Source: Flavobacteriaceae bacterium
GTDB lineage: Bacteria; Bacteroidota; Bacteroidia; Flavobacteriales; Flavobacteriaceae
Direction: 5' to 3'
Length of the DNA: 42,251 bases
Assembly: GCA_013001285.1 (NCBI GenBank)
Contig: JABDMU010000028.1
Coordinates: 1-42,251, forward strand
The translations under genes and the position numbers were made by a program. The notes beneath the pieces are model-generated. The model searched no databases. It worked only from the letters and a program-made list of their open reading frames with translations, and was not told the origin of the DNA. Shown here one piece after another: positions 18,801-25,486 of the stretch (position 1 is the stretch's first letter; each line of letters opens with the position of its first letter).

Positions 18801-20329
18801 AAATAGAGCGTGATCAACAAGGTACTGCTGATACATACACATATAACTATTGGTCAACACCAGTTGGTGTAAGTAGTATAACTAGCAACAATAATAATTT
18901 CACCCTACCGGATATCATGCGCGACGGTACCCAAAATATTAATTTCCTATCTTCTGGTTATGATGGAACCAATACGAGTCCTATTGGAATTGCAGATTAC
19001 TGGATCTGGAAATTTGCTAATCAACTTGATGATGATTATTCATCTTGGCAGCATGTAAGAAGTACCGGAACCATAATGCCTGGAGAAGGATTTACTATGA
19101 AAGGACCAGGAACTGGTACAATTTCGGCAGAACAAAATTATGTTTTCCTTGGGAAACCAAACAATGGTGATATCAATTTAACGCTGAACGCAGGTAATGA
19201 TTATCTAGTTGGTAATCCTTATGCATCAGCTATTGATGCTCATCAATTTATTTTAGATAATGGACCGCTTATCAATGGCAGTGGACCTACCACTGGTACC
19301 TTATTTTTCTGGGAACATTGGGGTGGCGGATCACATAATCTAACGGAATATCTTGGAGGATATGCAACTTATAATTTATCTGGAGGCGTCCCAGCGGCTT
19401 CTATGGGATCAAATGATCCAGGTGTCGGTACAGGAGGATTGCCAACAAAGACTCCAGGACGTTACATTCCAATAAGTCAAGGTTTCTTTGTAGTAGCTGA
19501 AACATCGGGTACTTTGAACTTTAATAATGGTCAACGTGTATTTCAAAGAGAATCTGCAAATTCTGTTTTTATGGAAGCCAATCCTATTGGAAACGAAACT
19601 ATTGGCTTTGGAAAATCTGCAGATCAACAAAATGATGAATCATATACCGAACTTAGGCCTCAAATAAGAATTGGTTTCAATTCTGTAAATACCATTAGAA
19701 GACAACTATTGCTTACCGTTGATGAAAACGCATCAGACAGTATTGATTGGGGTTATGATGGAAGATTATATGAAATACAAATAGATGATCTTGTATGGTT
19801 GATCGAAGACGAAAAATTTACTATTCAAGGTGTTGGATTCCTAGATGAACAAACTATTCTCCCTCTTGGCTTGAACACTGCTTCTGAAGGTATCAATAGC
19901 ATTGCCTTAGATGCAAAGTTGAATACACCAGATGATTGTGAAATCTATGTGCACGATAAAGAATTGGATATTTATCATGACCTTGAAGATGGAGATTATG
20001 AATTCTATAGTTTAGCTGGAGAAAATTTAGAACGCTTTGAGATCGTATTTAGCCCAGGTGCCTTAGGAGTTGATGAAAATGAGTTAAGTGCTTTAGATAT
20101 TCATTTCTCAAATGAATTAGAAAGTATTGTTCTTATTAACCCAACCTATAAAGACATCAGGTCAATTAACATGTTCGATGTCCAAGGAAAATCAATTTTC
20201 GAGACTCAAGACCTTTCCAACAGTGATTATGCTGAATACAAAGTAAATAATTTAAGTACAGGAACTTATGTGTTACAGATCATATCCGAAAATGGTGGTA
20301 TAATATCGAAAAAGGTATTGGTCGAATAA
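15803..20329 (+). CDS. Giant secreted LamG-domain protein with thrombospondin type 3-like repeats and T9SS sorting domain
   Basis: This 1508-residue protein begins with a long signal region of about 44 residues: a basic stretch (residues 1-25), a hydrophobic core and NTYAQ. An N-terminal beta-rich domain (about 45-195) starts FSDFETGTQGW. Calcium-binding TSP3-like acid repeats follow (about 199-227, DSDGDGINDSIDIDDDNDG). A carbohydrate-binding-like domain runs from about 235 to 415 (NADFEDLD, AEVNATTNDGLYQD, FAHRKRTGYAG). More TSP3-like repeats occupy 425-660. A LamG domain (661-813) contains ATLMGWIKI, QWTHIAATY and YLDEVRVFF. The shared C-terminal module and the T9SS sorting domain (MFDVQGKSIF, LSTGTYVLQI) follow. 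It is closest to the next gene; the N-terminal domain is the main difference. A calcium-stabilised adhesin is plausible but inferred. Confidence 0.9.
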   Translation: MDKTTYFSKCGKLIGKFIYYKNLKSISAILCCGLLFVGLNTYAQTTIDFSDFETGTQGWTLGNDAGLNSSSTWACAGNNSIFVEDDKASSSATSSSYDLSPYTSITISFCFKGSTKIDDGEGFDLEYFDGSSWILLKSYRRGTEFTDIGSSETYNYNYPMLSSDYNFATNAQFRFLGKSSKGDEICYFDNILIEETPIFFDGDSDGDGINDSIDIDDDNDGILDTIECSVIVNPPLLNADFEDLDILTLDGGPTDVVPTTGIWKGDASNIPNWESADPTNNYLEIWHNSQAAGNDAGGQAFSGTHWAEVNATTNDGLYQDVVSTPGDILQWTFAHRKRTGYAGSSNEDVLQLLIGDTSGNLVSQGNFVSAGDSSWTNYSGTYIVPAGQTTTRLTFSVLSTASGSTSSGNFIDNVQLFVIPTNCTDTDGDSIPDYFDLDSDNDGIPDIVEAGNGSISAGTGIIPLASFTDTNQNGMHDPFETSVPIDSDGDGTPNYLDLDSDNDAVFDVDEARIERTVFGQLVHENGDGDINGDGVGDGVESEAFRAKDSDNDGVLEYFGDGILDIYDYGTGANEYGNLNQGSGPYFVKNEDNADTPDYIDLDSNNDGIYDIAETLYADLDANNDGIIDDTNDADGDGLVDVFDTNDTQRGSPRDLNTKLHLYFDGRNDYAEDTNVINGWSEATLMGWIKIDPAASGDQVIMGQDVFYLQLNSNKSITAKANGYTVNTGSALNTNQWTHIAATYSNTNSLLKVFINGQEITSTAVSGSLPADTSSLTLGRLPDNDSKYFNGYLDEVRVFFKALTNNELQKMVYQEIEDNGGTARGVEIPKDITDFVNKNTVNPLIWTNLKRYYRLDAYKGDIIDDLTTPAIDTGSGAKIYNTKLIDIQSAPLPFVTQQSGSLEVAVNDPDRGINGSDAVNYDYSIVKIQHDDVTFNGTQKHVGLIIDELDASSNPIKFRVTNDSELNVSWYLKLDGLIDLEGESQLIQGLDSELDVTSKGKIERDQQGTADTYTYNYWSTPVGVSSITSNNNNFTLPDIMRDGTQNINFLSSGYDGTNTSPIGIADYWIWKFANQLDDDYSSWQHVRSTGTIMPGEGFTMKGPGTGTISAEQNYVFLGKPNNGDINLTLNAGNDYLVGNPYASAIDAHQFILDNGPLINGSGPTTGTLFFWEHWGGGSHNLTEYLGGYATYNLSGGVPAASMGSNDPGVGTGGLPTKTPGRYIPISQGFFVVAETSGTLNFNNGQRVFQRESANSVFMEANPIGNETIGFGKSADQQNDESYTELRPQIRIGFNSVNTIRRQLLLTVDENASDSIDWGYDGRLYEIQIDDLVWLIEDEKFTIQGVGFLDEQTILPLGLNTASEGINSIALDAKLNTPDDCEIYVHDKELDIYHDLEDGDYEFYSLAGENLERFEIVFSPGALGVDENELSALDIHFSNELESIVLINPTYKDIRSINMFDVQGKSIFETQDLSNSDYAEYKVNNLSTGTYVLQIISENGGIISKKVLVE

Positions 20330-20354
20330 ATATAAACGAAACATGTCACTTCTT

Positions 20355-20388
20355 AAAAAAGCTCTTGATTATCTCAAGGGCTTTTTTT
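20355..20388 (+). terminator. Terminator of the second LamG-protein gene
   Basis: GCTCTTGA (20361-20368) pairs with TCAAGGGC (20374-20381), flanked by an A run and a T run. The stem sequence is related to the terminators after the next two genes. Confidence 0.9.
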
Positions 20389-20465
20389 ATTTATGATACC
20401 AAATTTTCCTTATTTACTAGAGGGTACTTTCATTAATTGTAATCAAAGGACTACAAGAACCTCGT

Positions 20466-20522
20466 GTTTCATCGAATATATTAGAATTTTACCGAGATAT
20501 AACCAATTATAAGATATTTTTG
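20466..20522 (+). promoter_or_regulatory. Paired direct half-sites and -7 box of the third LamG-protein gene
   Basis: Half-sites GTTTCATCGA (20466-20475) and ATTTTACCGA (20486-20495) are 20 bases apart. A perfect TATTTTTG at 20515-20522 begins 29 bases after the second half-site start. No -33 TTG is at the expected spacing. Confidence 0.6.
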
Positions 20523-20530
20523 TCAGATAA

Positions 20531-20551
20531 TTAATAGTCCCAAACTATTAA
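20531..20551 (+). promoter_or_regulatory. Leader hairpin with CCCAAA loop
   Basis: TTAATAG (20531-20537) pairs perfectly with CTATTAA (20545-20551) around the 7-base loop TCCCAAA. TTAACCTA follows at 20555-20562, just before the ATG. Confidence 0.55.
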
Positions 20552-20564
20552 AAATTAACCTATT

Positions 20565-23500
20565 ATGGATAAAACTACTTTTCCAAGCAAGTGTATAAAC
20601 TTAGTTGGTAAGAAATCAATTTCGAAAAAACATAGATTTCTAACGACAATTATTCTTAGTTGTATGATGCTTGCTGGCATTAATTCTTATGCCCAGACAT
20701 ATCATACCATCGACTTAATAGCAACAAAAGACACGAATATTAAGAAGAAGAAAGATGATGAAAATTTCGGTTCATGTACAACCCTTATTATTGACCGCGA
20801 ATCAAATGACCTACAAAGAGCATTATTCCAATTTGATCTTTCAGCAATACCGGCAGGTGCGCTAATTTCTGCAGAATTGAGATTAAATTGTACAGATGGC
20901 AATAATCTAGACTCTATTGATGTATTTAAAATTGGAGATTCTGATGTCTGGGATGAAGGAAATGGATGTGGAAATATTAATGAATCAAACTGGATACAAA
21001 GAACTAATGCTGCGAATTGGTCTAATGTAGGTGTAATTGGTGATCCCGGAACAGCTACACCAGTTGCAAGCTTTTATGACACAAATCTTGTAGGCATACA
21101 TACTTGGGATATTACCTGTCTAGCTGGAGAATGGATCAGTGGAATCTCTGTTAATAATGGAATTATGGTAGGCTGCCAGGATGGTGGTGGTGACCGAAAG
21201 GTATTATATGACAGTAGAGAAACAACTTCAGGAATTAAACCAACCCTCAGGGTAACCTATACTTTAGATATCGACAGTGATTTTGATGGCGTATTTGATA
21301 ATGTAGATATTGATGATGATAATGATGGTATCTTAGATACTATAGAATGTCCTGGTTTTGTAAAGCCTCGAATATTAAATTCTGATTTCGAAGATGTGGA
21401 TATCATAACTTCAGGTTTAGATGGAGGTCCTACAGATGTTGTACCAACATATGGAATTTGGAAAGGGGATGCCAGTAACGCTCCTGATTGGGAAAGTTCA
21501 GATCCTACTAATAATCATTTTGAAATATGGCATAATACTCAAGCTGCTGGAAATGATGTTGGTGGCCAGGCCTTTTCTGGAACGCAATGGGCCGAGATCA
21601 ATGCAACAACTAATGATGGTTTTTATCAAGATATTTCAACAACACCAGGTGATCTTTTAGTGTGGTCCTTTGCCCATCGTAAACGTACCGGATACGCAGG
21701 TAGCGCAACAGAAGATATCATGAAACTTTTAATTGGAGACCCAGCAGGTAGCCTAACAAGTATGGGCGATTTTATTTCAGCCGGTGATGCGTCATGGACA
21801 GAACATTTTGGATCTTATATAGTACCTGCAGGACAAACAACAACACGATTAACGTTTACTTGGGTTGCTTCAGTTTCAGGCTCATCTTCTTCTGGAAATT
21901 TTGTGGATAAGGTCCAATTATACGCTGTCCCTAATTGTATCGATACCGATGGTGATAGTATCACGGATTATTTTGACCTGGATAGTGATAATGACGGTAT
22001 TCCTGATATTATTGAAGCCGGATTAGGAAGTAATAGTGACGGAAAAGGAAAAATACCTTTATCCTCCTTTATAGATACAAATAACAATGGCATGCACGAT
22101 CCATTCGAATCAAATGTTCCATTAGATTCAGATGGCGATGGCACTCCTAATTATTTAGATTTAGATAGTGATAACGATGCTGTGTTTGATGTTGATGAAG
22201 CACGCACTGAAAGGACAGCTTTTGGTGTACTCACTCAAGAAAACGGAGATGGTGATATTAATGGTGATGGTGTTGGTGATGGAATAGACTCTGAAAACTT
22301 TAGAAGTAATATTACGTGTGTAGATTATGGTGATGGCATTTTAGATATCTATGATTACGGTTCAGGAGCTAACGAATATGGTAACTTGAACCAAGGTTCC
22401 GGTCCGTTTTTTGTTAACAATGCTGATAATGCCGACACACCAGATTATATCGATCTGGATTCAAATAATGATGGCATCTTTGACATCGCAGAAACGCTTT
22501 ATGCCGACCTTGATGCCAATAATGATGGTGTCATTGATGACACGAATGATGCCGATGGTGATGGACTTTTAGACCTGTTTGATACAAATGACACTGCTTT
22601 TGGATCTCCAAGAGATATCGATAGAAAGCTAAACCTTTATTTTGATGGTCGTAATGATTATGCCGAAGATACAAATGTTATTAACGGCTGGAGTGAGGCT
22701 ACTATTATGGGTTGGATCAAAATTGATCCTGCAGCCACTGGAGATCAATTCATAATTGGTCAAGATACTTTTTATTTGCAGCTTAATTCAGACAAAAGTA
22801 TTACAGCAAAAGCTAATGGTTATACGGTTAATAACAGTTCAGCTTTAAATACAAATCAATGGACACATATTGCGGCCACTTATAGCAATACAAATAGCAA
22901 ACTGAAATTGTTTATCAATGGCCAGGAAATTTCAAATACTGCTGTTTCCGGTGCCCTTCCTGCCGATACGTCAAGTTTGACACTGGGAAGACTACCTGAT
23001 ACTAACGCCAAATATTTTAACGGCTATTTAGACGAAGTGCGCGTATTTTTTAAAGCACTAACCAACAACGAGCTTCAAAAAATGGTCTATCAGGAAATTG
23101 AGGACAACGTCGGCATTACAAGAGGTGCAGTAATTCCTTTAGATGTAACTGATTTCGTGGATAAGAACAATGTTAATCCATTGGTATGGAGTAATTTAAA
23201 ACGATATTACAGACTTGATACCTATAAAGATGATGTTATTGATGATCTTACAACAGTAGATATTGATGAAGGTTCAGGTGCAAAAATATACAACACTAAA
23301 TTAATTGATGTTCAATCAGCTCCACTACCCTTTGTTACGCAACAAAGTGGAAGTTTGGATATTGCTGTTAGCGACACTGAAAATGGGGTAAATGGTATCG
23401 ATGCTGTTAATTATGATTATTCTATAGTTAAGGTTCAGCATGATGATGTCACCTTCAATGGTACTCAAAAACACGTTGGATTAATTATTGATGAATTAGA

Positions 23501-25178
23501 TGCAGGCTCAAACCCGATTAAGTTTAGTGTAACTAATGATTCTGAGCTCAACGTATCTTGGTATTTAAAACTTGATGGGTTAATTGATCTGGAAGGTGAA
23601 TCTCAGCTTATTCAAGGATTAGACAGTGAATTAGATGTAACAAGTAAAGGAAAAATCGAGCGTGATCAACAAGGTACAGCTGATAGATATACTTACAATT
23701 ACTGGGCAACTCCAGTTGGTGTGAGTAATATAACTTCAAATAATAATAATTATACCCTACCCGATATCATACGCGACGGTTCGCAAAACATTAATTTTTT
23801 AACCTCTGGCTTTGATGGAACTAATACGAGTCCGATAGGAATTGCTGATTATTGGATCTGGAAATTTGCCAATCAACTAGATGATGATTACTCTGCATGG
23901 CAGCATGTAAGAAGTACTGGAACATTATTACCAGGAGAAGGTTTTACAATGAAAGGTCCTGGAACCGGTTCAATTTCGGCAGAACAAAATTATGTCTTTC
24001 TTGGTAAGCCAAACAACGGTGACATCAATTTACCGTTGTCAGTAGGAAACGATTATCTTGTTGGTAATCCGTATGCATCAGCAATTGATGCCAATCAATT
24101 TATCTTAGATAATGGACCGCTTATTAATGGCAGTGGAGCTACCACTGGTACCCTGTTCTTTTGGGAACATTGGGGTGGTGGATCACATGATTTAGCCGAC
24201 TATCAGGGAGGCTATGCAACCTATAATCTTTCCGGAGGAGTACCGGCAGCCTCTATGGGAACAAACGACCCTGATGTAGGCACTGGTGGAACACCAACAA
24301 AGACTCCGGGGCGATATATTCCTGTGAGTCAAGGATTCTTCGTTGTTGCTGACGCAACAGGAACCATAAACTTTAATAACGGGCAGCGTGTATTCCAAAG
24401 GGAATCTGCAAATTCTGTTTTTATGGAAGCAAATGATCCAGATAATGGCTTGACGCCCGGAAAAGCGGCAAAACAACAAAATGAAGACACAACAGTTGAT
24501 CCTAGACCCCAGTTAAGAATAGGTTTCAATTCAGTAAATACAATTAGGAGACAGTTACTACTTACAGTTGATGAAAACGCAACTGACAGTATAGATTGGG
24601 GATATGATGGTATATTATATGAAAACCAAATGGATGATCTCGTTTGGATGATCGAGGATGAGAAATATACGATCCAAGGTATAGGCTACTTGAATGAACA
24701 AACTGTTCTTCCACTTGGCATTCATACTGAATCTGAAGGAATGAACAGCATTACATTAGATGCAAAAGTTAATATACCCGATGGTCTTGAAATCTATATT
24801 CACGATAAAGAATTTGATATTTATCACGATCTGGCAGATGGTGCCTATGAATTCTATATGCCAGGTGGTGAAAATTTAGGTCGCTTTGAGATCGTATTTA
24901 GCCCAGGTGCTTTAGGAGTTGATGAAAATGAGTTAAGCACTTTAGATATACATTTCTCAAATGAATTAGAAAGTATTATTCTTATTAACCCAACCTATAA
25001 AGACATCAAGTCAATTAACATGTTCGATGTCCAAGGAAAATCTATATTCGAGACTCAAGACCTTTCCAACAATGATTATGCTGAATACAAGGTGAATAAT
25101 TTAAGTACAGGAACTTATGTATTGCAGATTATTTCCGAAAATGGCAGTATATTATCGAAAAAGGTCTTGGTTGAATAG
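20565..25178 (+). CDS. Giant secreted LamG-domain protein with DNRLRE domain, TSP3-like repeats and T9SS sorting domain
   Basis: This 1537-residue protein has a 44-residue signal region like that of its neighbour (MDKTT start, NSYAQ end). Residues 45-225 look like a DNRLRE domain, a carbohydrate-binding-like beta sandwich: KDTNIKKKKDDENFGSC, ALFQFDLSAIPAGALI, TWDITCLAGEW and KPTLRVTYT. TSP3-like repeats (230-255), a carbohydrate-binding-like domain (260-445) and further TSP3-like repeats (450-690) follow. A LamG domain (about 690-845), the shared C-terminal module (FWEHWGGGSHDL, TPGRYIPVSQGFF) and a T9SS sorting domain end the chain. From residue 230 onward it is a close paralogue of the preceding protein; the DNRLRE domain replaces that protein's N-terminal domain. 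The last 280 bases are nearly identical in the two genes. Confidence 0.9.
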   Translation: MDKTTFPSKCINLVGKKSISKKHRFLTTIILSCMMLAGINSYAQTYHTIDLIATKDTNIKKKKDDENFGSCTTLIIDRESNDLQRALFQFDLSAIPAGALISAELRLNCTDGNNLDSIDVFKIGDSDVWDEGNGCGNINESNWIQRTNAANWSNVGVIGDPGTATPVASFYDTNLVGIHTWDITCLAGEWISGISVNNGIMVGCQDGGGDRKVLYDSRETTSGIKPTLRVTYTLDIDSDFDGVFDNVDIDDDNDGILDTIECPGFVKPRILNSDFEDVDIITSGLDGGPTDVVPTYGIWKGDASNAPDWESSDPTNNHFEIWHNTQAAGNDVGGQAFSGTQWAEINATTNDGFYQDISTTPGDLLVWSFAHRKRTGYAGSATEDIMKLLIGDPAGSLTSMGDFISAGDASWTEHFGSYIVPAGQTTTRLTFTWVASVSGSSSSGNFVDKVQLYAVPNCIDTDGDSITDYFDLDSDNDGIPDIIEAGLGSNSDGKGKIPLSSFIDTNNNGMHDPFESNVPLDSDGDGTPNYLDLDSDNDAVFDVDEARTERTAFGVLTQENGDGDINGDGVGDGIDSENFRSNITCVDYGDGILDIYDYGSGANEYGNLNQGSGPFFVNNADNADTPDYIDLDSNNDGIFDIAETLYADLDANNDGVIDDTNDADGDGLLDLFDTNDTAFGSPRDIDRKLNLYFDGRNDYAEDTNVINGWSEATIMGWIKIDPAATGDQFIIGQDTFYLQLNSDKSITAKANGYTVNNSSALNTNQWTHIAATYSNTNSKLKLFINGQEISNTAVSGALPADTSSLTLGRLPDTNAKYFNGYLDEVRVFFKALTNNELQKMVYQEIEDNVGITRGAVIPLDVTDFVDKNNVNPLVWSNLKRYYRLDTYKDDVIDDLTTVDIDEGSGAKIYNTKLIDVQSAPLPFVTQQSGSLDIAVSDTENGVNGIDAVNYDYSIVKVQHDDVTFNGTQKHVGLIIDELDAGSNPIKFSVTNDSELNVSWYLKLDGLIDLEGESQLIQGLDSELDVTSKGKIERDQQGTADRYTYNYWATPVGVSNITSNNNNYTLPDIIRDGSQNINFLTSGFDGTNTSPIGIADYWIWKFANQLDDDYSAWQHVRSTGTLLPGEGFTMKGPGTGSISAEQNYVFLGKPNNGDINLPLSVGNDYLVGNPYASAIDANQFILDNGPLINGSGATTGTLFFWEHWGGGSHDLADYQGGYATYNLSGGVPAASMGTNDPDVGTGGTPTKTPGRYIPVSQGFFVVADATGTINFNNGQRVFQRESANSVFMEANDPDNGLTPGKAAKQQNEDTTVDPRPQLRIGFNSVNTIRRQLLLTVDENATDSIDWGYDGILYENQMDDLVWMIEDEKYTIQGIGYLNEQTVLPLGIHTESEGMNSITLDAKVNIPDGLEIYIHDKEFDIYHDLADGAYEFYMPGGENLGRFEIVFSPGALGVDENELSTLDIHFSNELESIILINPTYKDIKSINMFDVQGKSIFETQDLSNNDYAEYKVNNLSTGTYVLQIISENGSILSKKVLVE

Positions 25179-25208
25179 CCTTAAAAATTATAATTTTTTC
25201 ACTTTTAG

Positions 25209-25240
25209 AAAAGCTCTTGAGATAATCAAGAGCTTTTTTT
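25209..25240 (+). terminator. Terminator of the third LamG-protein gene
   Basis: AAAAGCTCTTGA (25209-25220) pairs perfectly with TCAAGAGCTTTT (25226-25237) around GATAA, then continues as a T run. Confidence 0.93.
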
Positions 25241-25245
25241 AATTC

Positions 25246-25275
25246 CTTTTATCGATATTTGTTGCATTTTATCGA
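25246..25275 (+). promoter_or_regulatory. Upstream paired half-sites of the fourth LamG-protein gene
   Basis: CTTTTATCGA (25246-25255) and ATTTTATCGA (25266-25275) are 20 bases apart and begin only 6 bases after the preceding terminator. No good -7 box follows at the usual distance, so this pair may be an extra upstream site. Confidence 0.5.
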
Positions 25276-25317
25276 GTAATTATAAGACTATGTAGGATAA
25301 ATATTTATTATATAGGT

Positions 25318-25366
25318 ATTTCATCGAAATTATTGACTTTTTATACCCTTGGCGTTATAATATTAG
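25318..25366 (+). promoter_or_regulatory. Proximal paired half-sites and -7-like box of the fourth LamG-protein gene
   Basis: ATTTCATCGA (25318-25327) and the weaker TTTTTATACC (25338-25347) are 20 bases apart and lie 72 bases from the upstream pair. AATATTAG at 25359-25366 resembles the TATATTAG used by the carboxypeptidase genes. Confidence 0.5.
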
Positions 25367-25374
25367 TAATTTAA

Positions 25375-25418
25375 CCTAACAATTCAGTTAGGATTGAAAT
25401 ACACGTACCGCAATACGT
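25375..25418 (+). promoter_or_regulatory. Two short hairpins in a long leader
   Basis: CCTAAC (25375-25380) pairs with GTTAGG (25387-25392), and ACGTA (25403-25407) with TACGT (25414-25418). If transcription starts after the box at 25359, the leader is over 110 bases, much longer than those of the other surface genes. Confidence 0.35.
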
Positions 25419-25455
25419 ATCCTGCTGAAAAGTTAATCCACTGATCAAAAAGCAA

Positions 25456-25480
25456 AATTTTTAGACCCAAACTAAAAATT
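25456..25480 (+). promoter_or_regulatory. Leader hairpin with CCCAAA loop
   Basis: AATTTTTAG (25456-25464) pairs perfectly over nine bases with CTAAAAATT (25472-25480) around the loop ACCCAAA, six bases before the start codon. Confidence 0.55.
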
Positions 25481-25486
25481 ACCGCT

